DNA from: Larus michahellis
Taxonomy: Eukaryota > Chordata > Aves > Charadriiformes > Laridae
Assembly (NCBI RefSeq): GCF_964199755.1
Contig: NC_133903.1
Coordinates: 56,116,739-56,180,738, forward strand
Reading direction: 5' to 3'
DNA length: 64,000 nucleotides
Below, piece after piece: positions 39,601-56,702 of this stretch (positions within the stretch are counted from its first letter, which is position 1; each line of letters opens with the position of its first letter). The position numbers and the translations under genes are program-made. The notes under the pieces were generated by a model. The model saw only the letters and a list, made by a program, of their open reading frames with translations. It was not told the DNA's origin and searched no databases.

Positions 39601-42600
39601 AGTCTTCCCACTAGCGTTCTCACTTTATTCTAAATTTAAGCAGGCCTCTGTGCTTATCTAAAACGTCTGATACCCGGTCCAGCTGGCACGCAAGCTGTAA
39701 AACTTGGAATTTATTTGCTAATGCCTGGGAGAGGAAGGGTTGCTCAGTATTGTAGGTTTTTGCCCAGTGGTTATAATTGTTTTGCTGATTTACATAGTAA
39801 AATAAGTGCATAGCGGGCTACGGGTAGGTAATGCTGCTCTCTTACTGTTGTGGAAGAAATGATCATACAGAATTGTAAAGAAATAAATGTTTTAGAAATA
39901 CAAGTATGGTGGGAGTGGAGGGAATCTCGAAGAAAGATTTAAAGGATCTAAAATCTTTACTTTCATTTCAGGCAGAGGCTCACTCCAACAGATTAAAAGC
40001 CCAGGCCTCCATGATGGCTGCTGTTGCTTGTGCGGCTGTTCCCAAAATAACCATTGTAATCGGTGGCTGTTATGGGAACGAAAGTTATGTTATGGTACGG
40101 TACGGGTAGCATATGTGTTATGGTACGGTACGGGTAGCGTAAGCGTTAAGGGGTTTGGTAATAGACTTTTTACACTTTACCAAGATTTCACAGCACTTCA
40201 TTTTTAAAACAGTCAGCTGTTGTTACAGACATTTAACTCAATTTATTATTTTAACTACTTTTAAGTGCATCACAAGATGTGATTACAGAAAGTTTGGTCT
40301 GCATCTAAGAACCTAGAGCCAGTTCTTAAAAAAAAAAAAAAAAAAAAAAAAAGAACAGGATATCTACAAGTGTCCCTGCTCGGGGCTAATCCTGCCTTTT
40401 TCTCAGCACATGCTGTTTGGTTTTAGTGATCAAGGAGCGCGTCTCCTTCAGTTGTGCTGTTCACGCTGCTGGTAAGTGCAGCAGGGCTGCTCCGTTGCTC
40501 AAAATTAAACATATAAGTGCTTGGAGGGAAAATGAAATAATAAAATCTTGAAGGCAGCGAGGATGGTGATGGTGTCTGAACTGATACAGGAGCCGCAGCT
40601 GTAACGGTAACGGAGCTGTATCATTCATGCTTTCCAAATTAAACTGTATTACATTCTGCCTTAAACTTGACCGTGTCATCCTACAGCCATCTTTTTGCCA
40701 TTCATTTCAGTGAGTTTGTAACATGCGTTTTTTTTTTGTAGTGCGGGAGATCGTTCAGTCCAAACTTCCTGTTCTTGTGGCCTAACGCAAGAGTTGCTCT
40801 TGTGGATCCAAGACATTTCTCCACAGTCCCACAGGCTGGGGACAGTGACTGTACAGGAGATGAATCAGAGCTAAAACATCTGAAAGAAAAGTAAGGACGT
40901 GAAACATAAACCCTTGCAGTTACACTGGGGTTTAATTAGTTAAATTACCTAATTTTGTTCATCTTACAGATCAACACATCCCAAACAAACGAAGCAAACC
41001 TGAATCTACTGAAAGATATTTTAAATTTCCATGTAATCCCCTGTCTGCTCTTGGGATCTTCTCAAGGAAACACAAATGTTTGACTTGAAAAACTCAACAA
41101 CAACAAAACCAACCCCGAAACCATACAACCCAAAATCCAGATACTCTGCTGTATGTTCAACAAGGGCAATCTTCTGAACGTGGAGGATTGTCTATACTGC
41201 AGAATGATCAGATCTGTTATGTATTATTTGCTGGATTCTAATTAATTTTAACAGTAGTAGTGCACATTCACTGGAGTTTGAAGTATATGCCTGTTTCATC
41301 TACGATTTTGTTTTACTGGCCTGATGTTTTTTATTACATTTTAGTGCTTTTAAGCGTGTTTAATACTCTGTCTTCTCCAGGCTAGAGGAAGAAAGCAGTG
41401 CATTTTACTCCTCTGCCAGACTCTGGGATGATGGTGTAATTCTACCTCAAAATACAAGAAAGGTAGGGGTTTTTTTACTTATATGTTCTTTCCAGTACAT
41501 TTTATCCTTGCATCTCAAAAGGATCTTGCGGCGAACACGCGAGCCTATGACTCGCTCAAGGTCAGGGGCACACTGATTCCCCGAGCCGGGTCTCCCCCTT
41601 CTCACTCCCTTTTCTCTGGCATTTAGCTTTGCAGTTCCCACCTTTTCTCTTCCCCATTGGTCTATCCAAAAGGTTGCTGTTGAATTCTGGTTACTTGACT
41701 ACAGCATTTCCTCACTGAACCTCTTAATTGACTTTACCATTTGATTCTATGTCCAAATCCTTTCTTTTTCAGTCTTGCATAACGACCTGTATCTTCACTC
41801 TTAAGTTCAGGCTCTTCACTGTTCACATTGTTTCCCTTCTTTTGTCCGAGGATGTTCCTTTCTGCTGTTTTCTCTTGCTGCTTAAAATTTGCTGCTTGCA
41901 TTTGGGATGCCCCACAACCCCTTTTTATTTATTTTATAAGTTGGCAGACAGCCACTCCATTAGATTCTTTCTGAAAGCTGCCGCCTTTGTTCCTTTATTT
42001 TTCCTTTTATATTGTTTATTAGCAATACTTAAAATGTCCTTTGCGCTTCTGAAGCTTGTTTACTTAAAGATGACAAATACAGCCTGCTATCAATTAATCC
42101 TTCTAAATAAGGAACACATTTATGGTAGTACACAGAAGTTAAATATTTTCTGTGGAGTTTATGGGAACTTTGATCATAGGAGAGCACCGAGAAGTATTTT
42201 CTAGTACTAGAGCCCCAAGGCTACCTCTCTCCAGGAGCTACACGTGAAATGAAGTATTGTTACTCTCCGGTGATTTTCACCAGCACACTAAAATTCACAT
42301 TTGCATGTTTAGCTGTTTTTTACAATATCGTTCTGCTACTTTATCCCGGTTCTTGCCAATAGGTGGAATTTATGTTTAGCTGTCTGAACTGACAGCAAGT
42401 GCTCGCTCAGATCCGTAATGTGCTGGGTTTTCAATAGGCTTTAATTTAAAAGCTAATGTGTGCTCCAGGAGCAGTGGGACGTGCACGGTGAAATTAGGAA
42501 AATGCTTACCGTGACTCTTCATTTCCAACAAGATACACCAAAGGTTTTGGCAAAGGAGACCATTATGTATGCTCCATATGATAAAAGTTAACAAAATCGT

Positions 42601-43217
42601 AATGGAGAATTATCTTGTTTTTAAAGCCCAAAACCAGTTTTGGATTTTCAGTCCCTGTAGTCACAAGACAAAATGACGTCTTAGAAAAAGATGGATGCGG
42701 AAGAGCAGGATGTTCTGCTAATTTTTTATATGCGATTGGGAATCGTAGGAGAATAGCTGTGTAATAGCAGAAATGGATTGGCACGTAATAGATTGTCATT
42801 GGAGTTTTACAGCAAAATAGCTTCCCAGTGTTCCAAAAATAATTCTCTTGGCACCACAGTGACTTTAAACCGGTTTAGTGGCCTCTGGGTGCAGTGCATA
42901 AACTTTGGGAGCCCGAGGAGATTTTTTCCGTGACATTTCCCCTGCCCCAGTGGTGCTTTACACTGCTCTCCATTTCCCCTAATGCTACAGCTGACACCTC
43001 TTTGTTTTAAATGTTTGTTATTTTGCAAAAAAGTAAGAACAAATGCGTTACGGAATGAGTGCAGAACTAGTAAGTTTTACTAGTTTCTTGTTTCAGAGGC
43101 CCGTTGCTTATATTGTCTTTTGTTTTTAACTAGGTAATTGCACAGTGCTTGGAGATTACAGAACAGCAGAAGTACCAGGCCGTGTCTCCGTGCCAGTATC
43201 CCGTCATCAGGATGTGA
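30290..43217 (+). CDS. Methylcrotonyl-CoA carboxylase beta-like protein (MCCC2 paralogue), complete, 12 coding exons
   Basis: Joining 12 exons with GT-AG introns and consistent phases gives 1836 nt, or 611 residues plus TGA. The family carries out carboxyl transfer from biotin to an acyl-CoA in mitochondria, with beta subunits built from two crotonase-like domains. The N-terminus is basic and poor in acidic residues, which fits a transit peptide. The N-domain matches MCC beta closely: ANDATVKGG and [13 protein letters not shown] in exon 3, DSGGAFLP (223-230), [13 protein letters not shown] (265-277) and [14 protein letters not shown]. The C-domain keeps [22 protein letters not shown] and [18 protein letters not shown], but the glycine-rich motif reads [11 protein letters not shown] (497-507) and the following GGEQ-type motif is absent. 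The start is at 30301 because it opens the frame after a good acceptor, with G at -3. True MCCC2 is a separate gene of about 560 residues. I infer a retained paralogue with altered catalysis. Confidence 0.9.
31962..32158 (+). CDS. MCCC2-like coding exon 2
   Basis: Acceptor TTCTTAACTCAG, donor TTACTG|GTAATT. Encodes residues 107-173 including [24 protein letters not shown] and [10 protein letters not shown]. These match the start of the N-terminal carboxyltransferase domain in MCC beta. Confidence 0.92.
33264..33442 (+). CDS. MCCC2-like coding exon 3
   Basis: Acceptor CCACTTACAG, donor CTACAG|GTAATG. Encodes residues 173-232 with [24 protein letters not shown] and [11 protein letters not shown]. 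This is the most MCC beta-specific stretch. Confidence 0.95.
34353..34433 (+). CDS. MCCC2-like coding exon 4
   Basis: An 81-nt exon in phase 0 on both sides (acceptor TGTAATGTCAG, donor CCTCAG|GTACAG). Encodes residues 233-259, including [18 protein letters not shown], the family's RTFYNQA-like helix. Confidence 0.92.
34622..35048 (+). mobile_element. CR1 LINE 3' fragment in intron 4 of the MCCC2-like gene
   Basis: Sense-oriented with the gene. It shows the CR1 RT C-terminal block (GGTCTGGAGCACAAG, then GTGTTCAGCCTGGAG), the GGACTCGATGATCTTAAAGG block and a terminal GTTCTGTGATTCTGA. It is 5'-truncated and interrupted by a frameshift. Confidence 0.92.
35281..35459 (+). CDS. MCCC2-like coding exon 5
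   Basis: Acceptor GTGTCCTTCAG, donor CTCTAA|GTATGT. Encodes residues 260-319 with [31 protein letters not shown] and EDLGGARLH. It carries the N-domain oxyanion-hole glycine-rich loop. Confidence 0.95.
35769..35798. repeat. Self-complementary GT/TA/CA dinucleotide tract
   Basis: GTGTGTATATATATATACAC followed by more AC repeats. It reads the same on both strands over about 20 bp, so it can form a hairpin. Confidence 0.85.
36445..36637 (+). CDS. MCCC2-like coding exon 6
   Basis: Acceptor CTCTCTCCTAG, donor AAACTG|GTAAGG. Encodes residues 319-383: SGCSDHFA, which matches the SGVSDHWA-type motif, then the interdomain linker ([15 protein letters not shown]). Confidence 0.92.
37655..37746 (+). 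CDS. MCCC2-like coding exon 7
   Basis: Acceptor TTTCTTTGCAG, donor GGAAGG|GTAAGG. Encodes residues 384-414 with [21 protein letters not shown], the start of the C-terminal carboxyltransferase domain. Confidence 0.93.
38630..38786 (+). CDS. MCCC2-like coding exon 8
   Basis: Acceptor CTGTTTTGTAG, donor TCGCAG|GTAGGG. Encodes residues 414-466, including [18 protein letters not shown] and [19 protein letters not shown]. After FFQN the usual TGFMVG stretch is replaced by an unrelated alanine/serine-containing sequence. Confidence 0.9.
38853..39535 (+). mobile_element. CR1 LINE 3' fragment in intron 8, reading frame still open
   Basis: This begins 67 bp after the donor of coding exon 8 and is sense-oriented. 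It encodes [54 protein letters not shown] and [12 protein letters not shown], which is the C-terminal RT/thumb region of CR1 ORF2. The frame is uninterrupted to a stop at about 39471. The 3' end differs from the other CR1 types, with GATCTCTAGAGGTCCCTTCC and a GATTCCGTGATT tail. It resembles the copies at 47.2 and 50.2 kb, so it is a distinct subfamily. Confidence 0.93.
39972..40094 (+). CDS. MCCC2-like coding exon 9
   Basis: Acceptor CTTTCATTTCAG, donor TTATG|GTACGG. Encodes residues 467-507 with [19 protein letters not shown] and then [10 protein letters not shown] in place of the SYGAGNYGM-type motif. The donor lies inside a 28-bp tandem duplication. Reading past it meets TAG within five codons. 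Confidence 0.9.
40091..40146 (+). repeat. 28-bp tandem duplication spanning a splice donor
   Basis: TATGGTACGGTACGGGTAGC occurs at 40091-40110 and again at 40119-40138, each followed by a related 8-bp stretch. The exon 9 donor (ATG|GTACGG) falls inside the first unit, so an equivalent donor lies exactly 28 nt downstream. Confidence 0.95.
40328..40352 (+). repeat. A25 homopolymer in intron 9
   Basis: Twenty-five consecutive A. No recognisable retroelement body lies immediately upstream, so it may be a simple expansion or the tail of a decayed insertion. Confidence 0.9.
40742..40890 (+). CDS. MCCC2-like coding exon 10
   Basis: Acceptor TTTTTTTTTGTAG, donor GAAAA|GTAAGG. Encodes residues 508-557. 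[20 protein letters not shown] matches the family. The following VMGGEQAA-type motif is absent and is replaced by [11 protein letters not shown]. Confidence 0.9.
41381..41462 (+). CDS. MCCC2-like coding exon 11
   Basis: Acceptor GTCTTCTCCAG, donor AGAAAG|GTAGGG. Encodes residues 557-584 with [20 protein letters not shown], matching the YYSSARVWDDGII-type motif near the C-terminus of MCC beta. Confidence 0.93.
43134..43217 (+). CDS. MCCC2-like coding exon 12, stop codon
   Basis: Acceptor GTTTTTAACTAG. Encodes residues 585-611, then TGA at 43215-43217. Its C-terminus (ending PVIRM) differs from the FGIFRM-type end of MCCC2 but keeps the terminal Arg-Met. Confidence 0.9.
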   Translation, partial: VIAQCLEITEQQKYQAVSPCQYPVIRM

Positions 43218-43310
43218 CTGCGCCCGGCTTCAAATAACCAGCCTTCTCGAGGTAGCACCCCCCGCTGGAAGTCTTTAATGTAAATGATTTTCTAATTCTT
43301 TGATACCGTT

Positions 43311-43316
43311 AATAAA
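43311..43316 (+). terminator. Poly(A) signal of the MCCC2-like gene
   Basis: AATAAA 94 bp after the stop codon, the first on this strand. It gives a short 3' UTR. Confidence 0.7.
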
Positions 43317-43407
43317 AATGTTAAGCCATTGCAGATAAACAAGAATTCTGGGGTTTTAAATCTATTAGCTATTTTGAAACGTAGCCTCTTACTACAGTAG
43401 TTGAAAA

Positions 43408-43413
43408 TTTATT
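43408..43413 (-). terminator. Probable RPE65 poly(A) signal
   Basis: TTTATT on the plus strand is AATAAA on the minus strand, 634 bp after the RPE65 stop codon. It is the first such hexamer I find downstream of the stop. It lies about 92 bp from the opposing poly(A) signal of the MCCC2-like gene. Confidence 0.5.
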
Positions 43414-44046
43414 TTCTTAAAAGGAAGGATTAAGCTGAGGGCCTAGAGCACTCTTAAGGAAACGAATTCATCCCAAGCCATAACAATTGCTTGATTTCTT
43501 TCATAGTCATGTTTTGGTATGAAATCCAGAAGTCAAGAAACTGCACTTGGGAAAGGTCCAGTCGGATTGCTCCGAGGATAATAAAGGAGTGACCAGGAGG
43601 TGATTTAAATCTGTGCTACTTCAGTATTACAGTACCTCGTCTCAAGGCACGTAACAGCACAGAGACTGTCCTACACCACGTTACCGTGGGTACAGGTACC
43701 GAGTTTACACGCGGCCGTTTCATGCATCTTTAACTCTGCTGCAGCCGCACAGTTTCGTTCTGTAAAAATGAAAAAAAAACTCCCTGCCCCAAACTTGTGT
43801 TGTTTTAACTGTACAAGCGTTCCTAGCACGGTACGTCTGGAAATCACGCCCAAGGGTGTATTTGAAAAATGCCTGGCTAAGTATTTTGAAGAGTCGTCAA
43901 CAAAACTGAAGTGTGCAATCTTAATTAAGTAGCCGTACAAATAAAAAGCGATGTTGAAGGAATGTAGGTAGTTTGAGTGATGGTAAACAGAGACGGCACC
44001 TTTTGGGAGCTGGAAGAAGCCTAAGGCGCCACGTCGCAGGCAGCGG

Positions 44047-53285
<9,239 letters not shown>

Positions 53286-53343
53286 TTTCTCCCCGACGAA
53301 GGGCCTGAGGCTCCGGCAGCCAAGACGCAGCGAGAGCTGGGCG

Positions 53344-53378
53344 CTGGGTATTTATGGGGCACTGGGTATTTACGGGGC
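53344..53378 (-). promoter_or_regulatory. RPE65: Likely RPE65 core promoter with duplicated TATA-like element
   Basis: On the minus strand, ATAAATA at 53355-53349 lies about 64 bp upstream of the start codon, which fits a TATA box with a short 5' leader. A second copy reading GTAAATA lies at 53373-53367. Both are in a direct repeat of period 18 bp (plus-strand unit CTGGGTATTTAYGGGGC at 53344 and 53362). No transcription start is shown by the sequence itself. Confidence 0.5.
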
Positions 53379-53995
53379 GCTGAGCCCCACCGAGGGGAGC
53401 CCCGCGCCGAAACCGCCCCCGCCAATGAGCCCACCCCGGGAACAGAGCCGGCTTTCACCGCTGAAATCCTCCCCGGGGCTTTGAGAGGTTTTTGTTTTGC
53501 CTTTCACACAAAAAAGGGCTTTGAATGTTTTTCTGAGACCTAAATTCTTCCCAAGCAGAAGTGATTACAATGGAGAAAAAAAAAAAAAAAACAAACAAAA
53601 ACAACCCAACCCAGAAAGGAGTGAAACGGAGAGCGCTGGAGTCGCGCCGGGCGCTTGGCACGGCCGCTCGCTCCTCTCCGCGCAGCAGAGAGACCTTCCC
53701 GGCTCCAGCAGACCCGGGGGCTGCAAGAAAACATCTCCGTGCTGTGTGACGGAGCACGGCTGCAAACCGAGGATCAGCGCTTCGCCTCGGGGTGACGGGA
53801 TTTAGAGACACCGAGAGATACGAAGATGCCCACGTCAAACGTTATCATTCCTAGCTGCTGTACACAGCAGCCACCAGCTTCTTCCTGAGCCTTGGCCCTC
53901 TGTGGAAGACCGGCTTTGCAAGCTTCAGCTTGTTTGGTACAAGCACGGCAAGACCAAACCTCGTCCCACCAGCCGGGAGGGCATCAGGGAGCACC
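53379..53995. other. RPE65 upstream region
   Basis: GC-rich near the gene, with an A16 run at 53576-53591. No gene recognised. Open frames of 100-160 codons on both strands here and in intron 1 have no similarity or splice support. Regulatory sites for RPE65 are expected here, but I can single out none beyond the TATA-like repeat. Confidence 0.5.
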
Positions 53996-55168
53996 ACAGA
54001 ATCATAGAATCGTTTTGGTTGGAAAAGACCTTTGAGATCAACAAGTCCAACCATTAACCCAACACTGCCAAGTCCATCACTACCCCATGTCCCTCAGCAC
54101 CATGTCTATATGTCTTTTCAATCCCTCCAAGGATGGCGACTCCACCACTGCCCTGGGCAGCCTCTTCCAATGCTTGACAGCCCTTTCCATGAAGAAATTT
54201 CCCCCAATATCCATCCTAAACCTCCCCTGGCGCAACTTGAGGCCATTTCCTCTTGTGCCATGGCCTGTTCCCTGGGAGAAGAGCCCGACCCCCCCTGGCT
54301 GCCCCCTCTTTTCAGGGAGCTGCAGAGAGCGAGCAGGTCTCCCCTCAGCCCCCTTCTCTCTGGGCTGAACCCCCCCAGCTCCCTCAGCCGCTCCTCACAA
54401 GGCTTGTGCTCCAGACCCCTCACCAGCTCCGTCGCCGTTCTCTGGACACGCTCCAGCCCCTCAATGTCTTTCCTGGAGCGAGGGGCCCAAAACTGGACAC
54501 AGCCCTCGAGGTGGGGCCTCGCCAGTGCCCAGTACAGGGGGACGGTCACTGCCCCCGTCCTGCTGGCCACACTAGTGCTGGTACAGGCCAGGACGCTGCT
54601 GGCCTCCCTGGCCACCTGGGCACACTGCTGGCTCACAGTCAGCCTCTGTCAACCAACACCCCCAGGTCCTTTTCCGCCGGGCAGCTCTCCAGACGCTCTG
54701 CCCCAGCCTGGAGCGCTGCGTGGGGTTGGTGTGCCCCATGTGCGGGACCTGGCACTTGGCCTTGTTGGACCTCCCACCATTGGCCTCGGCCCATCAATCC
54801 AGCCTGTCCAGATGCCTCTGCAGAGCCTTCCTACCCTCCAGCAGATCAACACTCCCACCCAACTTGGTGTCACCTGCAAATTCACTGAGGGTGCACTCGA
54901 TCCCCTCGTCCAGATCATTGACAAAGATGTTAAACAGAACCGGCCCCAACACTGAGTCCTGGGGAGCACCGCTCGTGACTGGCTGCCAACTGGAGTTAAC
55001 TCCATTCACCACCACTCTCTGGGCCCGGCCACCCAGCTGGTTTTTAACCCACTGAAGCGTATGCCCATCCAGGCCACCATCAGCCAGTTTCTCCAGGAGA
55101 ATGCTGTGGGAAAGGGTGTCAAAGGCTTTACTGAAGTCTAGGTAGACATCACCACCCGTGATGGCTGC
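53996..55168 (-). mobile_element. CR1 LINE fragment of about 1.2 kb upstream of RPE65
   Basis: The longest truncated CR1 copy. The minus strand encodes, with frameshifts, [40 protein letters not shown], a FAGDT version of the catalytic FADDT motif, [18 protein letters not shown] and [20 protein letters not shown]. The second catalytic-motif residue (A-D-D to A-G-D) is lost. The 3' tail lies at 53996-54020. Confidence 0.94.
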
Positions 55169-56486
55169 TCTTACTGTCGCTGTACACTGCTTACGGCCAT
55201 TGTTGCCCTGCACCTTACTTCAGTGTGTCTCAGGAGGGTGGCACATGCCGGCAGCCCCAGTTGCGGCATACGGCAGATTTCTTAAGTCCAAGGCATATAA
55301 AGCAGTATTTTTTACACGGGGTGCTACCAGCCCGACACACTCCGAAAGACGCGAGAGCTGCCCACCCTTGGCTTGACAGGCGGCACGGCAGTCGCTGTCA
55401 GAGACGGCCCGAAGACCGCTCTACAAAAGCATCTCTTGTAAGAGCAGACGTTTATGAAAACAATGGTGCTGTAAGGAGTGATTTCAGAGATTAACGAGAT
55501 TAGGAAGATTACTGCTCTGCCCCTCACGGGCAGCCCGTGGTGCAGGATGAGGACATTTCATAATGCCACGTACCCTCGGGTGCTCCTCCCACACAAACAG
55601 GTGAGGAAAACAGTGGTGAAAGGAGAAAATTAGACATTAAACACTCCTGTGTTAGATTTGCTAATACAACCGTTCAGCGAAAGTTTGGGTTTCTTTCTTT
55701 CTTTCCTTTTCTTTACAAGGGCATTTCCTTTTGGAATGAGGGTTCATTTAAGGCTTCTAACCAAAAAACCAAGATACTGAGTTAAGCCTTCATAAGCTCT
55801 TTGACTGAGGCCTCCCATTAACCCTTCGTATTAAACAACCTTAATTATATGGTAATTTGTCTGTGAAAGCATTCCAGCAATAAATATATTCAATATAAAT
55901 TAGAGTGCAAGCTCAAGGCCTCTCAGCAGTGCAAATAATGTGGAGATTTTTAATTAACCCCAGAATAAAGACTCAAAACAGTGTCCTAATCCTTGATGTC
56001 ACAAAAACTCAGTGTTTCCATGGTGACAGCGTCTCCCCAAGCCCCATCCTCCTCCAGCGGAGGAGGCAGAGATCCAAAAATTTCCCTGGCCCCACACACC
56101 AGCAGCCAAGTTTTCCTCCTTCTGCATCTTACTGAGCACGATCCAGCCCTGTGGACTTGGTGGCAAGAGTTAGAAGAAGGACAGCCACCCCAGGCAGCCT
56201 CCATCCAGCCCCTACGGCTCTCCTCCCGCCTCACTCACCACTGCCCGGATGGTGTCCGCCTGCCAGGACCACCTTCCCAGGAGCCAGGACCAGAAGGGAT
56301 GAGCCAGATCTGCTGCTCACAGGTCTTCATGCTTTAGGCTGGTACGGGAAAAGAAAGTCCAAAGACACGCCACGATCACACCTCGTGCTGCAGAGCTTGG
56401 AGGTGTTCGAGACTCAACATGGCCCCAAGTAACCCAGTTTTGTTAGACTCTTTTTAAACAGGGTTTGGACTAATTCAGACTAGATC
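55169..56486. other. Intergenic DNA between RPE65 and DEPDC1 (left part)
   Basis: No gene recognised. A pyrimidine-rich stretch lies near 55690-55715. Overlapping open frames at about 55990-56340 on both strands have no similarity that I recognise. Confidence 0.55.
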
Positions 56487-56702
56487 TGAGGCAGAAATTG
56501 TTGGCTGTGAGGGCGGTGAGCCCCTGGCCCAGGTTGCCCAGAGAAGCTGTGGCTGCCCCATCCCTGGAGGGGTTCAAGGCCAGGTTGGACGGGGCTTGGA
56601 GCAACCTGGGCTGGTGGGAGGTGTCCCTGCCCAGGGCAGGGGGTGCCACTGCATGGTCTCTAAGGTCCCTTCCAGCCTAAACCAGCCTGTGATTCTATAA
56701 CA
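56487..56702 (+). mobile_element. CR1 LINE 3'-end fragment
   Basis: CTGAGGCAGAAATTGTTGGC through GCCCAGGGCAGGGGGTGCC to CTGTGATTCTATAA. It is the same 3' subfamily as the copies at 1, 8.7 and 25.7 kb, here in plus orientation. Confidence 0.92.

Noticed and set aside
54032-54955. 307-codon plus-strand ORF upstream of RPE65
   Set aside because: It is the antisense strand of a CR1 fragment whose minus strand encodes recognisable RT pieces.
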